Source of the DNA: Paenibacillus sp. XY044
GTDB taxonomy: Bacteria; Bacillota; Bacilli; Paenibacillales; Paenibacillaceae
Direction: 5' to 3'
DNA length: 64,000 nt
Assembly: GCF_002257645.1 (NCBI RefSeq)
Contig: NZ_NQMO01000006.1
Coordinates: 186,001-250,000 of the forward strand
The number at the start of each line of letters is the position of its first letter. Within the stretch, counting starts at the first letter, position 1. Shown piece after piece: positions 1 through 7,635 of the stretch. The notes below the pieces were generated by a model. The model had not been told where the DNA came from and made no database searches. It saw nothing but the letters and a program-made list of their open reading frames with translations. The position numbers and the translations under genes are program-made.

Positions 1-236
1 TCAAGGACTCGGGGATTGGCATCTCGGCCGAGGATCTCGAGCATATTTTCGAAAGATTTTTTAAAGCGGATAAATCAAGAACCCGTTCCGGCGGGGGAAG
101 CGGGCTGGGACTCTCGATTATTCAGAAAATCGTGCAGATGCACGGCGGCAGCGTCTCGGTTCAAAGCGCTCCGGGAGAAGGCACGGAGATGACGGTCAGG
201 CTGCCTAAGACAGCAGACCGAGCTGACGGGCCGTGA
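1..236 (+). CDS. Sensor histidine kinase, C-terminal end (partial)
   Basis: The gene enters from the left edge; the reading frame starts at base 3 and stops with TGA at 234-236. The 77 visible residues are the end of a GHKL ATPase domain: a G1 box (DSGIGI), an F-box region (IFERFFK) and a G2 box (GSGLGLSI), followed by HGGSVSVQSAPGEGTEM and a short tail. This part binds ATP for autophosphorylation of a histidine that lies outside the window, so the sensor input and partner regulator cannot be seen. Its last 32 bases overlap the 3' end of the convergent LuxR-type gene, so there is no room for a terminator between them. Confidence 0.93.
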   Translation, partial: KDSGIGISAEDLEHIFERFFKADKSRTRSGGGSGLGLSIIQKIVQMHGGSVSVQSAPGEGTEMTVRLPKTADRADGP

Positions 237-2832
237 CGAGTGCCTGGGTTCGCGAGGAAACCCCTAATTTCTCATACAGGCGGGATAAGTAGACCTTAAT
301 GGTCCCTTCTGACAGCGCCATTTCGGCGGCCATCTCCTTATTGCTGGCCCCTTGGCCGATCAGCCGGAGCAGCTCCGATTCGCTGCGGCTCAGCGGTTCC
401 GCCGTGGTCGAAGCGGCAGCCGTTTCCTCCCGGGCCATGGGGAATTGCTCCAGAAGCGCGCGGACATAGTCCCTGGATACTTCTCCCGGGAGTCCGGCTC
501 CAAAGTCATTCTGACTACCGCCAAGCTCTCCACGCAGTACGGCGGCCTCATACCGGCCAAGCAGAAGCATCAGCGGCTTGCCCTCATCCACGAAACTCCG
601 GATATACCCGTTTTGTTCCCCCAGGAACAATGCAGTATGGAGGTGGCGGAGGGCGGCTGTTTTTTGCCCCAGCTGTTCATTGAGCAGCGCCTGCAGGATG
701 TGGTTTTCGAGGATGCTGGAAACGAGCTGTTCCCGCTCGGACTGGGGCAGCAGGTGCTCCAGAATCCGCAGCGCCTCGTTCTCCTTCCGCTGCTTGCCAA
801 GCAGGCGCACGAGCGTCATCAATTCATACTCCCGCTGAAAAGTCGGCTTGTCCTTGGCGGACAGCCCGAGTCGGGCCATCAGCTTCTTGGCGGCCGTCAT
901 TTGCCCGTCCGCAAGATGTATGCGTATTTTGAATGCCGTCAGATGATTGGACCAGGGCGTGCCCCAGCCGGCAGAAGATGAGAGCGGGGCCTCCAGCACC
1001 TCGTCGATCACGTCATGTGCCAGAGCGGTCCGCTCGTCCGCAACAAGCAGTCGGGCCTTCATGAGCAGCATGGGGACGAGCAGCCCCGGCACGTTCAAGC
1101 CATCGGTCAGGATCGTCATCTCCTGGAGCAACCCGCGGCATTCGTCGAGACGGTTCCATTCATAATATCCTTCAACCAGCGACTGCTTCACGTACAGGTG
1201 GATGAGCGACCGCTGCCAGCCATGGGCGGCGAGCACACCCATGAACAGCGTGCCGATTTTTTCCGTATCCGCGGACAGGACTCCTTTTAACCCCAGCGCG
1301 GTCCGTCTCACCAATGGCTCGGTTTTGTTGTAGTTAAACATATAGTAAGTCGGATCAGCCGGCAGAATGTCGTCCAGCATGGTGCCGATAAAGGCAAACC
1401 AATTCGCGAAGTCTCCGCTTGCGAACATCAGATTGGAGCGGACGAACAGGATGCCGCTCTGCAGCTGCTTCAACCGCTCCGAAGCTTCCAGTTGCCGGGA
1501 CGACGTCTCCAAGGATCCGAGTTTATCCTCAGCCTCGCCGAAGCGCCCGGTAAGCACCAGCACAAAGGCGTACAGGAGCGACAGCTCCAATGGCAGCTTA
1601 TGCGCTGGCGGGAATCCTTCGAACCAGTGCAGCAGGACGGAAACTTCCCCGCGCTCCAGCACGGCCGGAATATGCCGCTCGAGCAGGCGGTCCGCTTCGG
1701 CGTAATCTCCGGCTGCCATGGCGTGGTCTACGGCTTCGTCCAGCAATTCGCGGGACGCAAAGCCCTTGCCCGCCAGCCGGTTCAGCCGTATCCACTCTTC
1801 CGGCTGATGCCGCTTGAGATGTTCCCGGACAAAACCGGCGAATAAATGGTGGTAGCGGAACCATTCATGCTGCGGATCCAGCGGGACGAGGAACAAACCC
1901 AGCCTGCGGGCCGCGTCAAGCTTGTCCCCGCTGGCAGGTTCACCCGTCAGCAGGCCGCACATGCCCGCATTCATCCGGTCGAGGATGGCCGTCGTCAGCA
2001 CGAAGGACTTCAGGTCGGGAGGAAGCTGCGAGAGAACCTCGTGAAACAGATAGTCGGCGACGTTCCTGTGATTCCCGTAGAAGCCATCGATCCATCGGTC
2101 CACGTCCTCGGCCGTTCTTAACGATAGCGAAGCCAGCTGCAGGCCGGCTGCCCATCCCTCGGTCCGTTCCGCAATCCGGTCGATTTGCCGCGGGGTCAGC
2201 CGCATGATGCCGGACTTCTGGTAGAACTGTTCGGTCTCTTCCCGGGTAAACTGGAGTCCGCCGGCGTCAATGACGCTGCATTCCCGTTTGGAGAGCCACT
2301 TTGCCGTTCTGAAGGGCACTTCCTTGCGGCTCGCGATCATCACATGGAGCGTGGGAGGCATATAGTCGATCAGGTATGACAGGCTGTCATGAATGCGGTC
2401 ATCCTCTATCAGATGATAATCGTCAAATACGAGCTTTACAGGCCCGGATAGCCCATGAAGCTCATTCATCACCGCATCCAGGAAGGCGTCTGCCGACAGG
2501 GCGGGCAGGGCATCGGCCAACTCCAGCATTCGCGGGGCTGCCGGGGCCGGCAGGACCTCGGCTAACGCAAAGGCCGCATAGCGCCAGAACCGGACCGGAT
2601 CGTTGTCGCGTTCGTCCAGCGCAAGCCAGGCGCAGCTTTCGCTACGGCTTCGAGCCCATTGCGTCAGCAGGGTGGTTTTGCCCGAACCCGCGGGGGCGTA
2701 GATCAAGGTGAGTCTGCCATGAACGCCATCGGACAGGGAGTGGAGCAGGCGGTCCCTATCGACCAAGTCATCCTTCGGGAGAGGCAGGGTGATTTTTGTT
2801 TTTAAAATGATAGAATCGGTCCGCGTGAACAT
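205..2832 (-). CDS. MalT-type LuxR family ATP-dependent transcriptional regulator
   Basis: This 875-residue protein has the plan of large MalT-like (LAL/STAND) regulators. An N-terminal NTPase carries a Walker A motif APAGSGKT near residues 46-53 and a Walker B-like VFDDYH. The middle is helical and TPR-like. A C-terminal LuxR-type helix-turn-helix occupies about the last 65 residues (LSRSESELLRLI ... SNKEMAAEMALSEGTIKVYLSRLYEKLGV). Such proteins typically oligomerise on ligand plus ATP and then activate transcription. I chose the ATG at 2832, five bases after GGAGG; an upstream TTG at 2844 would put the ribosome site inside the gene. The ligand and target genes are unknown. The gene stands alone, convergent with the partial kinase gene. 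Confidence 0.9.
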   Translation of the reverse strand: MFTRTDSIILKTKITLPLPKDDLVDRDRLLHSLSDGVHGRLTLIYAPAGSGKTTLLTQWARSRSESCAWLALDERDNDPVRFWRYAAFALAEVLPAPAAPRMLELADALPALSADAFLDAVMNELHGLSGPVKLVFDDYHLIEDDRIHDSLSYLIDYMPPTLHVMIASRKEVPFRTAKWLSKRECSVIDAGGLQFTREETEQFYQKSGIMRLTPRQIDRIAERTEGWAAGLQLASLSLRTAEDVDRWIDGFYGNHRNVADYLFHEVLSQLPPDLKSFVLTTAILDRMNAGMCGLLTGEPASGDKLDAARRLGLFLVPLDPQHEWFRYHHLFAGFVREHLKRHQPEEWIRLNRLAGKGFASRELLDEAVDHAMAAGDYAEADRLLERHIPAVLERGEVSVLLHWFEGFPPAHKLPLELSLLYAFVLVLTGRFGEAEDKLGSLETSSRQLEASERLKQLQSGILFVRSNLMFASGDFANWFAFIGTMLDDILPADPTYYMFNYNKTEPLVRRTALGLKGVLSADTEKIGTLFMGVLAAHGWQRSLIHLYVKQSLVEGYYEWNRLDECRGLLQEMTILTDGLNVPGLLVPMLLMKARLLVADERTALAHDVIDEVLEAPLSSSAGWGTPWSNHLTAFKIRIHLADGQMTAAKKLMARLGLSAKDKPTFQREYELMTLVRLLGKQRKENEALRILEHLLPQSEREQLVSSILENHILQALLNEQLGQKTAALRHLHTALFLGEQNGYIRSFVDEGKPLMLLLGRYEAAVLRGELGGSQNDFGAGLPGEVSRDYVRALLEQFPMAREETAAASTTAEPLSRSESELLRLIGQGASNKEMAAEMALSEGTIKVYLSRLYEKLGVSSRTQALVTARQLGLLS

Positions 2833-2885
2833 CGTATCCTCCAAATTTCCGACAAAATGGATGCCTTTTCCGTACTTTTTCTCTC

Positions 2886-2914
2886 ATTATATAAAAAAAA
2901 TGCCGATCCGTTAA
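2886..2914 (-). promoter_or_regulatory. Candidate SigA promoter of the MalT-type regulator gene
   Basis: On the minus strand TTAACG (2914-2909) and a perfect TATAAT (2891-2886) are separated by 17 bases. Transcription would start near 2880, giving a leader of about 45 bases. The -35 box matches consensus at four of six positions. Confidence 0.55.
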
Positions 2915-3127
2915 CTTTCGTTAATCGTCAAAGGCAGGTTCTTCGGTTAAAATATGCGCAGATCGGAAATCCGAGAAGATGAGCCGGTCATCCCAGCTAA
3001 GAAAACACGCCATTCTCCACATGCATCGCCCTAGCTCCTGCCCCTAGAGCCCCCTCCCTCAGAACTCTGCCGCAAACCTTCCCCTAAAAATCGGAACCGG
3101 ATCCCCTCTTGATTCCGGCAGTTATGC

Positions 3128-3168
3128 AAAAACAGCCAACCAGAGCATGCTCTGCATTGGCTGTTTTT
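3128..3168 (-). terminator. Rho-independent terminator, possibly bidirectional
   Basis: AAAAACAGCCAA and TTGGCTGTTTTT are a perfect 12-base inverted repeat around a 17-base centre that contains a further GAGCATGCTC palindrome. On the minus strand it lies directly after the CotB-like gene and would end the coat/transporter transcript. The A and T tracts on both flanks could let it work in both directions. Confidence 0.85.
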
Positions 3169-3170
3169 GG

Positions 3171-3833
3171 TTAGGGGAGATGAATGGATTTGATATGATC
3201 GGTGTGAAGAAGGATGGTTTCGCCTCCCGCTTCGATCAGCTCAATAATATGACTGTCTACTTTTTTGAGGAGCCCGGCTTTGAGGGGGGATTCACCCAAA
3301 TCGAACACGACCAGACAATTTTGGAATTTTTCAAGCTGCTGTTCCAAGTTCCGTGATAAGGTCGGTGCGGCCGGCTGCACGGGGAAATGCGAATCGCTCA
3401 AATCATAGGGGGTCATATTCGGAGGGTACGGAGACAAATATTTCACGTGATGCAGCGGGATATACACAGTATGGTGAACAGGGGAGTAGAAGAGGAAATA
3501 ATCATTCATAATGCTGGTTACATACCCATGAATCGAGCTGGCGCCGCCAAGATGGATTTCCGTAAATATTCCTCTTGCATTCATCAGCATCTTGCGAAAA
3601 GAAATATGGGCATGGTCAAGAATGGGTTCTTTGTTGACATGGGACGAATCCTCGGCCTCCTCAATGACCTTCATGTGCTGAAGATGGTGTACCGGAGTGT
3701 AAATATATCTGTTTTCCGAGTAGAGGACCAAAATATCACTGCCGACATCAATGAGTTCACCGATGATCGGGATTTTATAGCCCGAGATCTTTAATTCTAT
3801 TGTTTTTCCAAGTAGAGAACGGATGGACTCCAT
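3171..3833 (-). CDS. CotB-related coat-like protein with three beta modules
   Basis: This 220-residue soluble protein has no signal peptide. It contains three copies of a short beta module ending in H-[HI]-[LVK]-[QK]-x-[MLI]. The modules end at YIYTPVHHLQHM (about residue 54), VYIPLHHVKYL (about 134) and ILLHTDHIKSI (C-terminus). The second module begins IHLGGASSIHG, which aligns with the IxRGGPxxIxG signature of spore coat protein CotB, but the RGGP tetrapeptide is not kept. A role in the spore coat is therefore an inference from this resemblance and from cotB/cotH nearby. The start is well defined: AAAGGAGG six bases before ATG, overlapping the stop of the upstream transporter gene, so the two are surely co-transcribed. 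A strong terminator follows. Confidence 0.6.
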   Translation of the reverse strand: MESIRSLLGKTIELKISGYKIPIIGELIDVGSDILVLYSENRYIYTPVHHLQHMKVIEEAEDSSHVNKEPILDHAHISFRKMLMNARGIFTEIHLGGASSIHGYVTSIMNDYFLFYSPVHHTVYIPLHHVKYLSPYPPNMTPYDLSDSHFPVQPAAPTLSRNLEQQLEKFQNCLVVFDLGESPLKAGLLKKVDSHIIELIEAGGETILLHTDHIKSIHLP

Positions 3834-3846
3834 AGCTTACCTCCTT

Positions 3847-5196
3847 TCATATGACATATTGGGTCCAGAGATAAAGGCTAGCGAGGCTGACAATTAGACC
3901 GACGGGGATCACAATGAACGTAACGCGCATATACTGCTTCCATGTGATATGAATTTTGCTGCTTCTTAACATGAACATCCATATCAAGGTAGCGAGGGTT
4001 CCGACGGGCGTCAACAGCGAACCGATGTCGCTCCCGATAATCGTTGCCATATAAGCGAGATGGACATGCTGCGGATCAAGTCCCATGCCGAGCACCGCTA
4101 AAGTTCCGATCATGACGGACGGCAGGTTATTCACGATATTGGACAATAGGGTCAACAAAAGTCCGAAAGCGGCGATCAGGCTGGCTTCACCCATGCCGGC
4201 AAAAGGTTGTAATCCGTTGATTAAAGCGGCGGTTAACCCGGCGTTATCCAGGCTTTTGACGATAATATAGATGCTGAAGGCGAACAGCAGGATATGCCAA
4301 GGCGTCTTCGTGACGATGTCCTTGATCCCTGTTCTTGTCCGATACCAGCGGACGAAGACGATGAGTGCAGCCCCGGTGATCGCGACATACTCGAGCGGGA
4401 TACCCAAGCTTGCTGCTAGAAAAAAACCTGCCCGGAAGAGGACTACGATGAAGATGCTGACACGAAACAGCCACCAGTCGATTTGGGTTCTGGATTCGGT
4501 TGGCTGTTGAAGCGGGTGTATGTTAACCAATGAATAGTCACGGGCGGGGGCGGGGTAACGGGAGATGGTAACGGGAATCTGTTTGCGGAAGTAGAGGTAG
4601 AGCAGCATGGCGATCGTTGCGATCCCGATCATGGAGGGGACGAACATAATCAGTGTATAGCTGTTCAGGTCCAGGCCTACGATATTAAGCGCAATGAGAT
4701 TCGCGAGGTTGCTTACGCCGATCGGTGCGCTGGATGCCGTTGCGATGAGCGCTCCGGAAATGAGATACGGTATTTTTTGATGCGGCTTTAATTTCAGCAT
4801 CGAGCAGATTTGAATAATGATGGGCGTTGTGATCAGTATACTGCCATCGTTATTAAAGAAAATCGTCATTAGAAAGCAAAGCAGTATCACATACCAGAAC
4901 AGCTTTCGGCCGGAACCGTTTACCCGTTCAATCAGGTTGAGAGCAACCCAGCGAAAAACACCGACGCTGTCCAGCACCAGGGACATCACGATCGTAGACA
5001 GAATCGTCACAGCGGCTCCGGAAACGATGTTAAAAATGGTGAGCAGGTCCGATAAAGGGACGACCCCGGCGGCGAGCAGAATAAATGCTCCAGCGGTGGT
5101 TGAAATGGATTCGTTGATCCCGCGGGGGCGCCACATCAAGAAAATGACGGTGATGGCAAATACGCCGACTGTTAACCACATTTGGTAGTCAGACAT
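3847..5196 (-). CDS. ArsB/SLC13-type ion transporter
   Basis: This 449-residue polytopic membrane protein has about eleven hydrophobic segments. It resembles the ArsB/ion-transporter superfamily, with family-typical stretches such as FFNNDGSILITTPI near residue 113, the re-entrant-like SSAPIGVSNLANLIALNIVG, and its C-terminal counterpart SNIVNNLPSVMIG followed by SDIGSLLTPVGTLATLIWM. It would move an anion across the plasma membrane. Arsenite export is not supported by context, because no arsR or arsC is present. The start ATG touches the TAA of the 45-residue upstream peptide gene (TAAATG), and the stop overlaps the ribosome site of the CotB-like gene downstream, so the three genes form one coupled unit. 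Paralogues annotated as arsenical pumps occur widely in Bacillales. The substrate is open. Confidence 0.8.
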   Translation of the reverse strand: MSDYQMWLTVGVFAITVIFLMWRPRGINESISTTAGAFILLAAGVVPLSDLLTIFNIVSGAAVTILSTIVMSLVLDSVGVFRWVALNLIERVNGSGRKLFWYVILLCFLMTIFFNNDGSILITTPIIIQICSMLKLKPHQKIPYLISGALIATASSAPIGVSNLANLIALNIVGLDLNSYTLIMFVPSMIGIATIAMLLYLYFRKQIPVTISRYPAPARDYSLVNIHPLQQPTESRTQIDWWLFRVSIFIVVLFRAGFFLAASLGIPLEYVAITGAALIVFVRWYRTRTGIKDIVTKTPWHILLFAFSIYIIVKSLDNAGLTAALINGLQPFAGMGEASLIAAFGLLLTLLSNIVNNLPSVMIGTLAVLGMGLDPQHVHLAYMATIIGSDIGSLLTPVGTLATLIWMFMLRSSKIHITWKQYMRVTFIVIPVGLIVSLASLYLWTQYVI

Positions 5197-5334
5197 TTAC
5201 TTTGACTCACCTCCCAGGGGGAGAACGCTGGATATTGGTTGAATGACTGGATCTGCGGTCCGTGTGACCTTTCCTGGACGTATCATCCAGTACAACGGGA
5301 TTCCGGCAAGTAAAACTGCAATAAATACATACAT
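5197..5334 (-). CDS. 45-residue membrane peptide coupled to the transporter gene
   Basis: A short open frame begins at ATG 5334, preceded by AAGGGGGG at normal spacing, and ends at TAA 5197-5199 directly against the ATG of the ArsB-type transporter. The peptide begins MYVFIAVLLAGIPLYWMIRPGK, which is one transmembrane helix followed by a positive residue pair, and it ends in a polar tail PLGGESK. The tight stop-start junction and good ribosome site argue for a real gene. By analogy with small subunits of other transporters (KdpF is one example) it may assemble with the transporter. No homologue was recognised. Confidence 0.65.
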   Translation of the reverse strand: MYVFIAVLLAGIPLYWMIRPGKVTRTADPVIQPISSVLPLGGESK

Positions 5335-5401
5335 GGTTTATTCCCCCCTTTGTGGATTGGATTCAACGCGAAGGGTCTATTTTATTGAGTTCAGTCATGG
5401 C

Positions 5402-6175
5402 TTATTTACTGATTTTACGCTTGCGTACCGTACGGTTTTTGGTGGTCTTTCTCCAGGATCGGTTAGCCCATTCCATGGCACCTCTTGTCATATTGCCGCC
5501 AGTTTGGTTGCCTTTGGTTTGGTTGCCCATGGTTTTGTTGCCTTTGGTTTGGTTGCCCATGGTTTGGTTGCCTTTGGTTTGGTTGCCCATGGTTTTGTTG
5601 CCCATGGTTTTGTTGCCCTTGGTTTGGTTACCCTTGGTTTTGTTGCCTTTGGTCTGGTTGCCTTTGGTCTGGTTGCCTTTGGTTTGATTGCCTTTGGTTT
5701 GGTTGCCTTTGGATTGGTTTTTGTTACCGCCGCTCTTGTTTTTGTTTCCTCCACTGGTGTTCGAGCCGATTACCATAACGGATTTTACGTGGAATATCGG
5801 AATACTGATGACTTCATCCTTTTTGGCTACCAGCGTCAATGTGGAGTGATTTACATCCGCAACCACGCCTTCGATTTTTTCGGGTCCGCCGCGGTTAATC
5901 TGTACGTGTTGGTAGCGGAGCATATGCAGCAATTCAGTGAAATTTCCTGCCATAATCGGGTCCGCCGTCATGGCTTTTGCCCCTCCGGATTTGCCTGTGC
6001 TGCTCATGCTTTTGATATGGGTGCTGTTGACATAGACGATGCCCTCTTTCGTCGCAACGGCCAGGTAACCGTGTTGTACGCCCACCAGAACACCTACGAT
6101 CGAATCGGGCCCGCCGCGATTGATTTTCACCTCGCTCCCAATGGAGTTCATTGTGTTAAGACCTGCTAACGACAT
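5402..6175 (-). CDS. cotB: Spore coat protein CotB homologue with threonine pentad repeats
   Basis: This 257-residue protein has two copies of the CotB module, each with INRGGP (residues 18-23 and 93-98) and ending in HIKSM or HVKSV. This matches what I remember of Bacillus subtilis CotB, which carries VSINRGGPEAIEG and HIKSI. The C-terminal half is a low-complexity region of fifteen pentads [K/M/G]-G-N-[Q/K/M]-T (residues 156-230), then a basic tail rich in K, R and T. In B. subtilis the corresponding region is serine/lysine-rich and is phosphorylated by CotH. Here threonine replaces serine. The ATG at 6175 follows GGAAGGGG at good spacing; an upstream TTG at 6193 would include that ribosome site. 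The divergent neighbour is cotH, the same arrangement as in B. subtilis, so expression late in sporulation in the mother cell is expected. Confidence 0.88.
   Translation of the reverse strand: MSLAGLNTMNSIGSEVKINRGGPDSIVGVLVGVQHGYLAVATKEGIVYVNSTHIKSMSSTGKSGGAKAMTADPIMAGNFTELLHMLRYQHVQINRGGPEKIEGVVADVNHSTLTLVAKKDEVISIPIFHVKSVMVIGSNTSGGNKNKSGGNKNQSKGNQTKGNQTKGNQTKGNQTKGNKTKGNQTKGNKTMGNKTMGNQTKGNQTMGNQTKGNKTMGNQTKGNQTGGNMTRGAMEWANRSWRKTTKNRTVRKRKISK
5486..5710 (-). repeat. 15 x 15-bp in-frame tandem repeat inside cotB
   Basis: Fifteen consecutive 15-base units encode the pentads KGNQT (7), KGNKT (3), MGNQT (3), MGNKT (1) and a final GGNMT. Units are nearly identical at DNA level, so slippage could change copy number without breaking the frame. 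On the plus strand the array reads as the monotonous GGTTGCCTTTGGTTT family. Confidence 0.95.
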
Positions 6176-6500
6176 ACCAATTACCCCTTCCAAGATAGTT
6201 TGGATAGTCTCGTGAAGGGCTTTATTTGTCCTTCGAGTCTATCTGTAATCTATTTATATGTGTCTTGCAAAAAAGGGGACTAGCCGAAAATACTAGATTA
6301 TCCGAAATCAAACCGGAGTCTATCTTTTTATGTCTGCCGAATAGTTTTTAAACTAGAGAGGCGCCAGCCCTTACGTGAACTGCCTGGGGCGCATAGGTTG
6401 AACAAAGCCTAAATGGGGATGATGATCATGCTATGCTCAGCCCAGTGGGCGGGGCAAGGTCGTTTGCTCAGGCGGTTCAATCTAGAAGGGCGGTTACGGT
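6176..6500. promoter_or_regulatory. Divergent cotB/cotH promoter region
   Basis: These 325 bases separate the divergent coat genes and are AT-richer than their flanks. The family precedent is mother-cell control by SigK and GerE. I could not place convincing SigK boxes by eye, so no exact promoter is claimed. No small gene was seen here. Confidence 0.45.
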
Positions 6501-7550
6501 ATGGGTCTGCCTGTCTACCGGATCGAGTTAAAGGATTCGGCGATGAAAAAGCTGGAGAGTAACATATGGTCCGACTCGTTTGTCAGTGGAACGATGAGTA
6601 TGAATGGCCGGAGGACTCCGATTCGCATCCGTTACCGCGGGGGCCACACCCGAGAATATCCGAAGAAATCCTATGAGATTCGGACGGCCAAGGTGACATA
6701 CCACTTTAACGCGGAACACGATGATCCTTCCCTGATGAGAAACGCTCTATCTTTTCATTATTTTAATGTGCTTGGCGTCCCCAGCCCCTCGACGAAGCAC
6801 TGCGTGCTTTATATGAATGGAGAGAAGGAAGGGGTATATTTAAGAATCGAGGCGGTGAAGTCTGCATTTTTCCGGAAAAGGGGGCTCCATGCGCGAAGCA
6901 TTATTTATGCGGTCAATGATAGCGCTGACTTTGCAATGGCGGGAAAAAATACGAAGGCAAATAGATTGCTGTCAGGATACGCTTTGATTAAAGGCAACGA
7001 AACGGACAGGGTCCGTCTCAGCGACTTCATCCGAAGCATTAACCGGAAAAAAGGAACCGAACTAAACGATTATCTTCAGCAGCGCCTGGATATGGACAAT
7101 TATTTACGCTGGTTATGCGGGGCAGTGCTTACGGGAAATTACGACGGGTTCCTCCAGAACTATACAATATTCGAATACGGCAAGCGCAACATGTACGGAA
7201 TGATTCCTTGGGATTATGAGGGCACATGGGGCAGAAACTGCTATGGTAAAGCTGTGAAATCCGATCTGGTCAGGATTAAGGGATACAACGTGCTGACTGG
7301 AAAAGTACTGGCTTACAGGGCGTACAGACAGAAGTATAAGCGGATCCTTGAGCGGGCGCTGGAATCCACTTTTACCGTGTCCCGCCTGATGCCTGTGGTC
7401 AAGAAAATGCACAGAACCATTGCACAGGACATTTATGATGATCGCAAATATAAATGGGACACCGATATGTTTGACTCGGAACCGGGTGTCATCAGGGAAT
7501 ATATTGAAGACCGACGCCGGGATATCAAGAATGATATGGAGCAGCTTTGA
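6501..7550 (+). CDS. cotH: Spore coat protein kinase CotH
   Basis: This 349-residue protein matches B. subtilis CotH along its length. Recognisable blocks are LPVYRIELKDS...NIWSD (N-terminus), IRYRGGHTREYPKKSYEI, HFNAEHDDPSLMRNALSF, YMNGEKEGVYLRIE, MDNYLRWLCG, NYDGFLQNY (D215) and IPWDYEGTWGR (D238). CotH proteins are atypical secretory-type kinases; the acidic residues of the last two motifs bind metal and act in catalysis. In Bacillus, CotH phosphorylates CotB and CotG during coat assembly. Here the divergent CotB homologue is the obvious substrate; no cotG-like gene is visible. The start ATG at 6501 has only a weak ribosome site (GAAGGGCGG), but it gives the family's usual N-terminus and length. 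Confidence 0.96.
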   Translation: MGLPVYRIELKDSAMKKLESNIWSDSFVSGTMSMNGRRTPIRIRYRGGHTREYPKKSYEIRTAKVTYHFNAEHDDPSLMRNALSFHYFNVLGVPSPSTKHCVLYMNGEKEGVYLRIEAVKSAFFRKRGLHARSIIYAVNDSADFAMAGKNTKANRLLSGYALIKGNETDRVRLSDFIRSINRKKGTELNDYLQQRLDMDNYLRWLCGAVLTGNYDGFLQNYTIFEYGKRNMYGMIPWDYEGTWGRNCYGKAVKSDLVRIKGYNVLTGKVLAYRAYRQKYKRILERALESTFTVSRLMPVVKKMHRTIAQDIYDDRKYKWDTDMFDSEPGVIREYIEDRRRDIKNDMEQL

Positions 7551-7581
7551 GCGAGCCTTGGCTCCCCTGGCTACATAACAC

Positions 7582-7613
7582 AAGCCCTGGCACGCTCAAA
7601 CGTACCAGGGCTT
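7582..7613. terminator. Hairpin between convergent cotH and bceB-like genes
   Basis: AAGCCCTGG and CCAGGGCTT form a perfect nine-base stem with a 14-base loop, between the ends of two convergent genes. There is no clear T-run on either strand, so it may slow rather than fully stop transcription. Confidence 0.5.
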
Positions 7614-7635
7614 GCTCCATGGGATTTAACCAGCT

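Noticed and set aside
3847..5196. Arsenite efflux pump as a firm assignment
   Set aside because: The fold resembles ArsB, but no arsR, arsC or arsA gene is near. The coat-gene context does not support arsenic resistance, so only the family is stated.
5486..5710. N-x-T glycosylation sequons in the CotB pentads
   Set aside because: NQT and NKT fit the sequon, but the protein is made in the mother-cell cytoplasm and no oligosaccharyltransferase context exists; the match follows from the repeat.
5243..6169. 308-residue open frame on the plus strand across the cotB gene
   Set aside because: It is the antisense reading of the 15-bp repeat array and has a monotonous FGLVAFG pattern with no ribosome site. 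The minus strand encodes a clear CotB homologue.
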